From NCBI GenBank assembly GCA_016748015.1, contig JAAOMT010000697.1:594550-658549 (forward strand): a stretch of DNA of 64,000 nucleotides. The letters run 5' to 3'. Both the position numbers and the translations under genes were made by a program. Below, in pieces: positions 13,156 to 23,394 of the stretch. Under the pieces are notes generated by a model that did not search any database, was not told the DNA's origin, and worked only from the letters and a program-made list of their open reading frames with translations. How positions within the stretch are numbered: the stretch's first letter is position 1; the number at the start of each line of letters is the position of its first letter. The DNA is from Geosiphon pyriformis. Taxonomy: Eukaryota; Glomeromycota; Glomeromycetes; Archaeosporales; Geosiphonaceae.

Positions 13156-13443
13156 CTAAGTGAAAATTTTAACCAATGAATGCTTACTAAACAAGTTGAC
13201 CAAATTTAAATCTGAACAGAACTTGAAATTCACACTTTTTTTAGACCTATTTTCATTGAAATCTCTATTCAAAATTACAAAAGTATTAAAGTTAACTGCC
13301 TTGGCAATAAAAAAATTGATTTTTACAGTTTGATCAAACTTAACTTCAGAAAAAGCACTAGTATACAAATTCAAACTTATAATTGAAAGCTTGCCTTTAA
13401 AAAAAAGCCACACTAAAATAACATGACTGAAAACTTTTTTCAT
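13156..13443 (-). pseudogene. AP-type endonuclease fragment of LINE copy A
   Basis: A 95-codon segment carries the endonuclease GDFNE-like motif as NRDFNENRSKK, preceded by VILVWLFFKGKLSIISLNLY. The Gly expected before the Asp is Arg, again a G-to-A change. The neighbouring stretch to about 12820 continues the same domain through stops. It belongs to ORF2 of the split LINE. Confidence 0.65.
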
Positions 13444-13706
13444 CTTAAAAATATGTCATGTTAGAAAATTGTTCATAATAATAGTCACTTCAGCACTAAA
13501 AAAACTTTTATCCAATCTAGATGTAAAAATCTATACTCTATTAAATCTGTTTGCAATCTATGGCTTAATATTAGATCTTAACTTTGTTTCTATTATAATA
13601 AAAACCATATTACCCAAACTTGTATATTAACACATAACATTTTTCTGTTTAACAAAGACATTAATACTCTGAACATTATATGTTACAAATTTCCAAACCA
13701 AATTAC

Positions 13707-14216
13707 TTATTGAGAAAAAAAAGATGTTAAGAAACTTAAACCAATATACAACAGATCTAATTTTACCAAAACTAAACTAACAGAAACTTTAAGAACTACT
13801 AATTTTAATTTTAAACTCTCCATTTTAGTGGTTAAAACTTTTGAACTACTCAAACTCAAAACTGAAGATTCAACAACAACCAAAAAAGAAAGTAAAAGCA
13901 GAATTTTCAAACTATTTAATACTATATTCAAATCTAAATTCAAATCAAAAGCTATTAAGATTGCCAAGTCTTGAGAAAAAAAATGTGAAGACAAAAACAC
14001 TAAATTTACATCATTAAACTTGTGCACAATGCTAAACACCTGATCAGCCAAAAGCTTAAGAGAGCATTCCAAAGAGGTCAAGTAAACAACAATTGATAAG
14101 TTATTATTAAAAACTAAAAGAACCTTATCAGTACATAAAGATCCTGAAAAACATGACTCAAAATTAGAACCAAAACCAAAATAAGAATTGTCAGCAAAAG
14201 CAGTAAACAAAACCAT
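13707..14216 (-). pseudogene. LINE ORF1 C-terminal coiled-coil segment (copy A)
   Basis: A 169-codon Leu/Ser/Val-rich open segment whose C-terminal third has heptad-like Leu/Val spacing (KVLTTKMESLKLKLVVLKVS), as in ORF1 coiled coils that mediate trimerisation. It lies directly downstream of the zinc-knuckle relic at 14292-14510 in the same direction. Confidence 0.55.
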
Positions 14217-14291
14217 CTGAGTTCAAGATTTGCTATCAAAAACAGCAGAACAAAAAATTAGAACACTTTTTTTTGCATATAACTTGGCCAG

Positions 14292-14510
14292 TTAAAAGCA
14301 ATTTTTTTTTGAGATAATTCTTTTATAAATTTCCAAAAATAGCAAGACAAATACACTTAATGTCTTATACTCTAAAACTAAATGTTCAAAACACTTACAT
14401 CTTTTATAATAAACTAAACCTAATCTGGTCCAAGAAAGTTTCATATTACCAAAAATTGGCTTTGTATAAAAAACAGGTTCTAAGTTATCTTTAGTATTAA
14501 AACCAATCAC
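14292..14510 (-). pseudogene. LINE ORF1 zinc-knuckle segment, Cys lost (copy A)
   Basis: A 72-codon segment reads FYTKPIFGNMKLSWTRLGLV followed by YYKRCKCFEHLVLEY. Comparison with the parallel segment at 51191-51496 (FYIEPIFNNTKFF) identifies the LINE ORF1. The CCHC pattern C-x2-C-x4-H-x4-C has Tyr at the first and last position, which is TGT to TAT, so zinc binding should be lost. Confidence 0.65.
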
Positions 14511-14547
14511 AGTACAATAAATTCTATTGTCAGTTTTAATTGACCAA

Positions 14548-15369
14548 TATTACAGATAATTATTTGGAATGTTAGAACAAATAACAAACTCATAACTTAA
14601 TACTCAATAGCTAGTAATATTGGTAATTTCTAAAGATTTTGGTATCTGAAAATTTTGGTAAAGTTTTTTATATAATAAACAGAGATTTAATTAATGGTTT
14701 TTTTTGTGAATTTTTGTTTTCACTGTGGTAACTGGTTTATTTTGGCAGTTATGTTTTTCTGATAAGCTATTTTTAAATTTCTACTCTTGTTCTTAGGTTT
14801 TTTATTAGGCTATCTTTAATGTCAAATATTTAGTATTTAATTTTTTTAATTAATTAGTAAACAACAAAAAAATAAAACAAAAGAAAATAAAAAAAAATAA
14901 AAAATAAAAAATTAGTATTCTGTCAATAGCCATAATTAAAAGCTATTGATCCAGTGTAGTTAAGTATTGGATTTTATCAACATAGAGTATTAATAGTGTA
15001 AAAATGATTAATATTTTTTTAATCAAGTAATGATAACATGGATTGAATAATAATAGATAATTTTATTAATATTGATGTGATTCTACTTTAAGTTATAAAA
15101 AATTATCTTTTTAAAAAAAATGTATTGTGTTCTAAACTGAATTGAATTTTGAATATTTTTTCTGTTTTTAACACTCTTGCTATATATACATAATTTATGT
15201 TATATAAGATTTTTTAAAATTCTTTAATTTTTTTGAAAAAAATTCTGAAATTCTGAAATTCTAGAATCTTATAATTTCTCAAAAAAAATCCTGAAATTTT
15301 TTTTTACTACACCTATTTTTGATTGGCTATTTTATTTATTATTATAATTTTTAATTTTTATGAGTAATA
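14548..15369 (-). repeat. 3' LTR of LTR element 1
   Basis: Matches 18840-19666 over its length. On the minus strand it begins TATTACTCATA (ancestral TGTTAC) and ends CTGTAATA. The flanking four bases on the low-coordinate side are CCAA. CA-to-TA and TG-to-TA changes at both ends fit the general decay. Confidence 0.75.
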
Positions 15370-15760
15370 ATATTTTTTTTTTAATATTGAGCTTTGTCAA
15401 GATTTCTTAAATTTCTTAAATCTATACTGATATGTAAATAAGATTTCAATTTAATGGCAGTTTTTCTGGAATATCTGAGATCAAACTTTATATTGGTATT
15501 ATATACACATTCTAATATAATATTCTTATTATTATTACTAAACCATTTAAGTTTCTAATCTTGTAAAAGATCTGAAAACACAATATATTGTTTAAAGTTT
15601 TCATTAAAGTTTGAATCATCATTATTGTTATTGCTATTGTGGATGGAATTAAAACCATTGTTGTTATTATTATTAGAGTTTAAATTACAATTAAACTTTA
15701 ATTCTGATTCTAAAACACATTTACTAATTAATTCTTCTTCTTTGGAAATTGAATAGATTA
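15370..15760 (-). pseudogene. Asn-rich linker and dUTPase-like start in LTR element 1
   Basis: On the minus strand the reading gives SKEEELISK, an Asn/Ser-rich run, then SNNNKNIILECVYNTNIKFD and LRYS, close to the 3' LTR. The same succession is present in LTR element 2 (27564-27860). From memory, Rhizophagus polyproteins continue here into a dUTPase fold with an AGFDL motif; here A-G is I-K but FDL survives. The domain is truncated by the LTR in both copies. Family assignment is tentative. Confidence 0.5.
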
Positions 15761-16217
15761 TATATAGTAATAAATTGTAAATAAGGTCACAATTATCACA
15801 ATATTCAAAATTACTAGAAATTAGACAATATTTACAAAGTTTAATATTTAATTGTTCTAAATGCTGCTTTTGTTTTTTTGAGTAAATACTAAATTTTGGT
15901 AATAAGATGGTTTTTTTTTGGTTCTAATAAGTATAAAATGTGTTAACTGTTATTTGTTTCTTTTGTAAAAAAGTTGGCTTGTAGTTTGTTCTCTTTTTTT
16001 TTTCTTGTTGTCCCAAGAAAATATCAGTAATAGCTTATTGTAATTGTTTTTAGTTTACAAAACTTGATAGGCTTTTCAGATAGGTTTGTTTATTTCTTTT
16101 TCGAATTCAATCAGTGACTATAATTGAGTAATAGTGTTTGTTTTAAAGTGGCTGTAGGTGGCTGGTATTCAAGTTTGCTAACAATTTTAATTAAGCTATA
16201 GCTCTTACATAATTCAG

Positions 16218-16705
16218 TTGAATAAAGTATTGATTTTGAACAGTCAGTTATTATTAACAAAAGCTTGGTATTGTGTGGCTTTCATGACTAAAATCTTAAT
16301 TAATATAATAATACTATTGACTTTAAAAGAAAAGTTATTAATTTTGCTAATAAGTGTCTTGATCACTCTATTGGCTATAATAATTTTGGCACTGATAGCA
16401 TAATTAACTTGGTAATTTAATTAATCTATGTATTATTATGTAATGATATTACTTACTAACTTACTATTAATAATTTGCTTAATAGATTGGCTATTGATTT
16501 TAATATCTGTATATATTACAGTAATTGATTTAACATTGAGAATGACTCTATTAAATAAAAGTGTTATTGCTAATTCTTTTAATTCAAAAGAAAAAATGAT
16601 TGCAATTGACTTGTCTTTAGTGATTGTTGCTGATAGAATATTGTTAATAAGTAGTATTAGATTGGTTTCCAAGTTGTTGAATAGATTGTTTTTTGAGATA
16701 ACCAA
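16218..16705 (-). pseudogene. Retroviral-type aspartic protease relic of LTR element 1
   Basis: On the minus strand, 16436-16705 reads ITVIYTDIKINSQSIKQIIN, then SKLVSNIIT. The active-site triad Asp-Ser/Thr-Gly is Asn-Ser-Lys (16460-16468), explained by GAT to AAT and GGG to AAG. It continues through stops into KILVMKATQYQAFVNNN, where relatives have a GNDWL flap-like end, changed to NNN and a stop. This identifies the internal region as gag-pol type but shows it is dead. Confidence 0.7.
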
Positions 16706-18820
16706 AAGGCTTAAATAGTTTTGTGAATTCAGGTTTTGGGTGTATTTATTTTCTAAATTTCTTGAACATAATTCTAATGTTTAACTTAAGAAACTAAAGA
16801 TTAGTTAATATATAATTATTGCTAATTTTTAGTTTTGTTGTGTATATGTAATTTTCAGTTTTTGGTTTCTGATTATTATTTAAGCTAAGTTTTATGGTGT
16901 TGTTTAAATTGATTGGAATAATAAATTACTTGTAACTGCAGTTAATAGATTACTAATATTGAAGTCTAATAAACTAAAAATATATTTATAAGTTGTTGTG
17001 TTATTTGAGAGTAATATGACTGATATGGATATGTTTTTAATAATAAATTGTTGGCATAATTCTGGGTTTGAAACCTGCAATTGGGGTTTTAATATTGATT
17101 TTTCAATTATTAATTGTTGAATCTGAAACAGCAATCTGTTTTTAAATAGTCTTGTTTACTACAATAATAGTAATTACATGTTTTTTGTTGTCATGATTGA
17201 TTTGATAATAATAATAATAGATGCAGCTAATTTTGAAAATAATTGGAGTTTCTTTAATTGTTACAATATTGTGGAGACTAATAAATAGCTTGATTATTAG
17301 CTAAGTATCTCTTAATTTTTTGATTAATAGTTTTACCAAATTGCTTCAATTTAGTATCTAATTTAAATAATCTGTTCATTATTAGATTTATGGTTTAGAC
17401 ATGGTTGGCTTTGAGTTTGGCTGATTTAAAATTTTTGGTGTATGTGACTGCATCTTAGAAAGTATTTGGATGCATTAAACATACTTATTATAACAAATTA
17501 CTGTATAATGTATAAATAAACTAATTCAAAATTTGTGGTACTATAAAATAGTTAATATTAATTGCTTAAATTTAGTGCAGATTTCTGTAGAAATGTCTTA
17601 AATAAGTAGTAACTGCTTTAGTATTACTTTGTTTAATTGTAGTAAAACTAGTTAACAAGCAATTTATGTTATTATTATTATTAAAATACTATAAAAACAC
17701 AGTTTTGAATACATCAAAATCTTGAGATTTGTTTACAAAATTCTGATATCATGAGTCAGTAGTGTTTTATAAAAAGTAGAAAATTGCTTAAAAGGCTCTA
17801 ATATTGTTCCATCTGTTGGCTATAATAGTTTTTGCTATATTTTTTTAGTTATGTTTGAGTGTTATCCTCTTTGCTAATAAATTTTTTTAGTTTGGCAATA
17901 GGTATATATATTATTGATACAAGTTGTTGTTGTTAAAGTTGTTATTAAGATTGTTGTTGTTGTGTGGTAATTGGTACAAATGGTAAATTAATCACAATAA
18001 TTAGAAGTAAGTTTTGCTAAAGAATAGAAATAGAATTTGAATTGTTCAAATTTTGTGGAATTTAAACAATCAGAGTTTGTACTTTTGGATTATATAAAAT
18101 TGGGTTTTGATTATTATTTCTCTGATTATTGTCTTCCTCTTCTTCTGAATTGGTGTTTTTTAATAACTGGTAAATCCAAAATTTAGTTGAAATAGTAGTA
18201 ATTAAAGTCTTGATGGTATTGTTAATTGTAATTTAAATTTTTTAAATTAATTACTATATATTCCTAATAATTTGGCTTTTTCTTGTTTATTTTGAAACAG
18301 TACTTTTGCTAATAATGTTTTTATAGCTGCTAATGTTATGTAAATAGTACTTTCAGATGTATAGTAATATAATAAGTTAATAAGTAAAACAACTCTTGGT
18401 TTTTTTCAAGTAGGTAGTTGTATTTTTTTTGGTGTTTTTGCTGAAGTTTGTAATTTTTCTTTGTTTGCAAAGATAATAAAAAATTTCTGTTGGGTAATTT
18501 TCAATTTCTTTGTTTATTTTTGTAATTAGTAGTACAAACAGATAATTTGGTAGAAGTATAGTACTTTGTAATAGTTTACTATAAAAATTTCTAAAAGTGG
18601 CTTCTAGATCTTTTTGGTTTCCTAAATAAAATTTAATTTTTTTATTAACATAGAAATTAAAAGCTAATTTTGCTGATCAATAATTATTTATTAGTTCAAG
18701 ATGAGTTTAATAATATTGAAATAAAAATTTCATGAATCCTAAATGATTTTCTTTTATGATTTTTTGGTCTGCTATTTTTCCAAATAGTTGATATTGATAC
18801 TGGCTCTCTATTAGATTATA
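16706..18820 (-). pseudogene. Probable gag region of LTR element 1, unreadable
   Basis: This lies between the primer-binding-like site and the protease relic, where gag is expected. One open segment (16904-17134) reads as Gln/Leu/Ile-rich protein upstream of the protease, and the rest is broken by stops. There is no independent motif, so the call rests on position only. Confidence 0.35.
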
Positions 18821-18839
18821 CTTTACAGAAAGTACTAAA
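18820..18839 (-). other. Primer-binding-like site, LTR element 1 (mutated)
   Basis: Directly inside the 5' LTR the minus strand reads TTTAGTACTTTCTGTAAAG. The same place in LTR element 2 reads TTTGGTGCTCTCTGTGAGA. The differences are transitions, and the following bases (TATAATCTAA) are conserved. A TGG-initial site next to an LTR is expected to pair with a tRNA 3' end; the tRNA is not identified. Confidence 0.6.
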
Positions 18840-19666
18840 TATTACAGATAATTATTTAGGATGTTAGAACAAATAACAAACTTATAACTTGGTGCTTAAT
18901 AGTTGATAAAATTGGTAATTTCTAAAGGTTTTAGAGTCTAAAGGTTTTAATTAAGTTTTTTATATAATAGACAAAAATTTAATTGATGATTTCTTTTGTG
19001 AATTTCTTTTTTCAGTATAGTGGTTAGTTTATTCTAACAGTTATGTCCTTTTAGTAAGCTATCTTTAAATTTTTACTCTTGTTTTCAGGTTTTTTACTAG
19101 GCTATTTTTGATGTTAAATACTTAATACTTAATTTTTTTAATTAATTAGTAAACAACAAAAAAATAAAATAAAAAAAAATAAAAAAAAATAAAAATAAAA
19201 AATAAAAAATTAATATTTTGTTAATTGTTATGATTAAAAGCTATTGGTACAGTGTGGTTAAATATTGAATTCTATTAACATAGAGTATTAATAGTATAGA
19301 TGTGATTAATATTTTTTTTAATCAAATAATAATAACATAAATTGAATAATAATAGATAATTTTATTAATATTAATGTGATTCTACTTTAAGTTATAGAAA
19401 ACTATTTTTTGAAGAAAAGAGTATTGTGTTTTGAATTGAATTGAATTTTAAATACTTTTTTTGCTTTTAACACTTTTACTATATATATATAATTTAAGTT
19501 ATATGAAATTTCTTGAAATTCTTTAATTTTTTTGAAAAAAATTCTGCAATTTCGCAATTTTTCAAGAGAAATTCTGGAATTCTGGGATTCTGGAATCCTA
19601 CAATTCTTTTTTTTATTATGTCTATTTCTGATTGGTTATTTTATCTATTATTATAATTCCTAAACA
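18840..19666 (-). repeat. 5' LTR of LTR element 1
   Basis: Partner of 14548-15369. The minus-strand start appears as TGTTTAGGAATT where other copies have TGTTACTCATAGAATATAGG, so a short internal loss occurred at the junction with the LINE. It ends CTGTAATA before the primer-binding-like site. It contains TATATATA near 19480 and an A-rich hexamer run near 19155-19210. Confidence 0.7.
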
Positions 19667-20640
19667 AAAGCATTTTAAAACAATTTTTAAACATTTAAGT
19701 TTCATAATCTTCTACTGCTTTTGTCATATGTACTGAATTTTTCTCAATCAAAAATAATTATCTTGTCACCAACTAATTTGCTTAACTTAATTTAACAAAT
19801 TCTATCACAGTTTTCTGTTATAGTCTAATTAGTTGCAATTAAATTGATATTACTTAACCAAACTCAGATAGAGCTGCAGTAATTATTTTTTTTGGCATAT
19901 TCATAAGAATTTTTTTAATTATTACAGTCCAATCTAAGCACATTTTTTGTCTCTTGATATTATTGTTTACAATAATTTTTTTATCTTTAACCAATAATAT
20001 GGCTTTTTTTATACTTTTTTTAGACATAAACATTGATTGAATGATTTTTTCAAATTTTAAAAGAATAATAACCTTCTCTCCAAAACTATTAATTAATGTA
20101 AAAATTTTTCTAATAAATTAAGTTTTTGTTGTTGCTGATTTTTTATTGTTAAAAGATTAATATTTAATGTAAAAAAATTTTTTACTGCCATTTCTACTTG
20201 AATCTTTACTATTTTTGAATCTATTTATCTTTTCTCCAAAGATATGTTAAGAGAAGAAGGAAAAAGTTTTTTATCTTTATCCATATTAAAGTCGATTTTA
20301 CCAAGAAAAGAGTTATATTCCAAATTATTAACAACTTTTTTTACTTTAAGAGTTGTTATTACCAAACCAAGAAAAAAACCACTACCAACATTTGCTAAAA
20401 TATTTTTATTATTACTGTTATCAAATTTACTATGTATATTCGAATATATATCTTCACTAAAACCAGGTTTGACTAAAAAAATAATTTTTTTATTATTGAA
20501 GTGCTTGATATTACCTATAGAAACCTTTTTCTTTGAGAAAAAAAATCTTTAACAAGTCTATAAAGAGTCTTTTTGATTGCTTTTTTTTTAGACATATTAA
20601 TATTAGAAACAGTCATTAGATCTACCACAAAAAAATTACT
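19667..20640 (-). pseudogene. LINE ORF1 N-terminal part, copy A
   Basis: On the minus strand the reading includes an RRM-like ALSEFGQVISI, then IEFVKLS, then KAVEDYE and KNCFKMLLF, broken by stops. It stops exactly at the LTR boundary, and the matching downstream piece (SIKTDNRIYC) begins at 14547 on the other side of the LTR element. The pieces therefore belong to one LINE ORF1. Confidence 0.6.
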
Positions 20641-21834
20641 TGTTTAAGAAATATTAAAGATAAAAGAACAAAAAAGACAAAGACAGAAAAATAAAAAACT
20701 TTTTTTTTAAAAAATGCTCTTTGAAAAATTTAGAACATAGAAGAAAAAAAAGTTTTATATTTATTATAATTTATATTTTTATATACAACTTTAATTAATT
20801 AGATTATAAAATTATTTAATTACAAAAATTGAATTAATAAAATAAAAATTAAAATGTTTTTGTTTTTTAAAATATTATTGGTTTTGGTAATATTTAAAAA
20901 ACAATTGTTAATTATTAATATTTTTTAAACAAATAGTCTTTACTTTAATGTTTAATACTATTATAAAAAACAAAATAAATTATATTAAAACCATATTTTA
21001 GTTTTTGTATAGTTTTATTAATTTAAAATTAGTTATTAAAAACAATATTAAGTTTTTTTATATAAAATTTGTTTTTTAAGTTTTTTTAAATATTATTATT
21101 AAAATTATACTTATTAATTTTTTTTAGTTATTTTTAAGATTGCAAAATTTTTTGTTATTATTATATCAAATTTTGGTTTGGTTATTATAATTTTTTATAC
21201 TGTTTTTTGTATTTTTTGTAAAAATTTTAAAGTTAAATCAAAGTTTGTTAATTTTTATTATTATTATTATTATTTTATAAGCACAGTTTAATTATTATTT
21301 AACATACAAAAACAAACTAAGTGTATCAAACTAAATATGGCTCATATGTTTACTACATATAACCAACCACTTAAGCCAATCAAGATCACACTACATATTC
21401 ACATTAACCTTTAATTTATTATCTAAATCTGAAAAGAACAAACAAGCCTTGTATAATCCAAAATCAACAGCAAACAATTTAATAATCTCAAATATATAGA
21501 TTATTCCAAATAAAAAAAATCTAAACAGACCACTATATATCTTAAACAAAATCTTTATGTCTTTTACTAAATCATTTTTTTTTATATTAACCCTATACTT
21601 AGATTTAAAATTTCACAATTTATTACAATATGCATTAACCAGATATCAGATAAAATCAGCCACTATTATTATAGCATTTTTTTTATTCTTAATCTTAAAA
21701 ACAGTTTTACTAATCCAATTTTTGAGAACAAACTCTTTATATAAGATTTCATAAATGCTAATATTTAATACTCTTAATAAAAGAGTATATAATACCAAAG
21801 AAGTTGATAAAGAGCAAAGTCTTACTAAAAAAGT

Positions 21835-22062
21835 TCACAATTTAGCATAATTTAACAAGATTTTAAAGTATGCTAAAACATTTTTTGAATAGATAAAAAC
21901 ATAATTAGATAGTTTGATATTACCATAGAACAGATACAATATACTTAGGTATTTTATATTATAAAATTTTTTCTTAATTACAGTTGGCAATTTTTTATAG
22001 ACTGTTTTTATTAAATATGTACAAAAAGTCACTAAATGTCTGTTAGTGTAACCAGAAAGCAT
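21835..22062 (-). pseudogene. LINE ORF2 C-terminal segment, copy B
   Basis: A 75-codon piece (GYTNRHLVTF, then IKTVYKKLPTVIKKKFYN, then LSILYLFYGNIKLSNYVF) that parallels the plus-strand piece at 31551-31778. Functional relatives, as I recall them, have Cys residues (CLYCGE and FTC) where this copy has Y-L-F-Y-G and Y. It marks the end of ORF2. Confidence 0.6.
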
Positions 22063-22399
22063 ATAGGAATTAGGATACTATATTAAAGCAATGCCATGCT
22101 AATTAATAGTTTAAATAAAAAAGTTCTGTAAAATTTTCATATTTGAACTCTCTTTTCATTAAATACAATTAATTGTCTAATATATATTGTGGACAAAATA
22201 CTAAAAATTGCTTAAAATAACCAATTCATTTGCCAAAATAAAATTTTTTATACATACTAATAGGTAAAAAAATACAAAATTGTACTATAATACTTATAAA
22301 ACTATTAGTTTTATTATTGTCAGTATTTTCTAAATGGCCCTTAATCTTTATTCACTTAACAAAAATGTTTTTGAATCTAATTAGATTAATCATATAATG

Positions 22400-22700
22400 T
22401 TTTTTAATTCAGTATTTATTTTGAAAATTAGATACAAACAGCATGAACTCCAATATACATGTATCTATAATAGTTTGACTGTCTATATATAAAACTACTA
22501 AGCATAATAAGAGAACATATTTTAGAACTAAAGCAATAGTCTGTAATTTTAACAATATTAATAATAACAAATTGGAAATTTTTATACTAAAATCTATTCT
22601 GATCTTAGAAAAATATGCTATTGCTCTATTTATTATATTAACAATACTTAAATTATACAGAGAATTATTAATATAAATATTAATTTTCTTTGTCCAAAGT
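22400..22700 (-). pseudogene. RNase H region of LINE copy B, inactivated
   Basis: Minus-strand reading: INIYINNSLYNLS, then LKLQTIALVLKY, then VVLYIDSQTIIDTC. The first Asp-Gly is Asn-Asn and the Glu is Lys, but the second Asp (IDSQ) is kept. Copy A lost a different subset, so the two copies decayed independently. Confidence 0.65.
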
Positions 22701-22877
22701 TCATGTAAATGCTCTTAAACATTTAAAAATTTACTTGAGCTATAAAAATCTGAACTGTCAAGATTAGAGCTGCACCCAACAAGATTAACAGAAAAATTGT
22801 TTATATAATTAGCAGTTTTTACAAACTACACTGGCACAGAGCTCTTTAAACTAAGTCTTTTCCAATAAAAAAAATTT

Positions 22878-23231
22878 TTAATCCATAATGAAGCCATGTT
22901 TGTTCAATAATCTATTATCAAAGACAATACCAAAATGGTTTAAAAAATAAGTCATATTAAAGTAATATAAACTACCCAAAATTTTTGACATAAGAAAGTG
23001 ACTAAAAGATTGAAATATACAAGATAACTTATTTGCCAAAAAAATATTGTTATCCAAAAATATTTTTATTATGTCTGCCAAAAAATTGTTTATGAGATAG
23101 ACTTTCAACTTGACAAAAAATTGTAGTGAATTTTTTGGCATCCAGTTTACAATTTGCAAATCCAGAAACCAATACACAAATAAACTACCAAGAATCTTTA
23201 CTATATTAAAGAACCAAATTAACAAAGCCAT
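22878..23231 (-). pseudogene. LINE ORF2 linker between RT and RNase H, copy B
   Basis: A 117-codon open segment with aromatic/Leu-rich composition, between the RT remnant and the RNase H remnant on the same strand. It contains no catalytic motif. It is part of the same ORF2 by position and direction. Confidence 0.5.
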
Positions 23232-23394
23232 CTTGTCTTCAACCTAAAACTGCTTAAATAATTTAAGCCCATATAATGATGAATGATACAAAGTTTCACT
23301 AGAAAAGTTTTTTGGCAAATTAGTCTTTAACTTAAGTTTCTTTCTAATCATAAAATTTTACTTTTGACACATATAACACAAAACTAAATTGTAT

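Larger units (their letters stand above)
14548..19666 (-). mobile_element. LTR retrotransposon 1 (gag-protease-dUTPase-like), nested in LINE copy A
   Basis: Two direct repeats (14548-15369 and 18840-19666) share their whole layout, including an A-rich hexamer run and a GGAATTC-like palindromic stretch. The minus-strand 5' LTR is followed at once by a primer-binding-like site. The internal part holds an aspartic protease relic and, next to the 3' LTR, an Asn-rich segment leading into a dUTPase-like start. No RT is seen, so it was probably mobilised in trans. The 5' LTR lacks its first bases, and about 75 bases of the host LINE ORF1 are missing there. Confidence 0.75.
8620..20760 (-). mobile_element. 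LINE copy A (endonuclease-RT-RNase H type), split by nested insertions
   Basis: Decayed minus-strand LINE running from a 5' motif near 20750 to the RNase H region at 8620. ORF1 lies at about 20600-19667 and continues at 14547-13700, with an LTR element (14548-19666) inserted in between. It includes an RRM-like stretch, a CCHC relic near 14380-14420 and a coiled coil at 13707-14216. The endonuclease lies at 13156-13443 (VILNRDFNENRSKK). Reverse transcriptase covers about 11280-9600 and RNase H 8620-9072 (VFTVYTD, then AKLQTIAL, then VYLNSQ). A second insertion (about 11283-12702) separates endonuclease from RT. The 3' end of ORF2 is missing. Domain order resembles I/Tad-type LINEs. Catalytic residues are mutated throughout. 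Confidence 0.8.
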
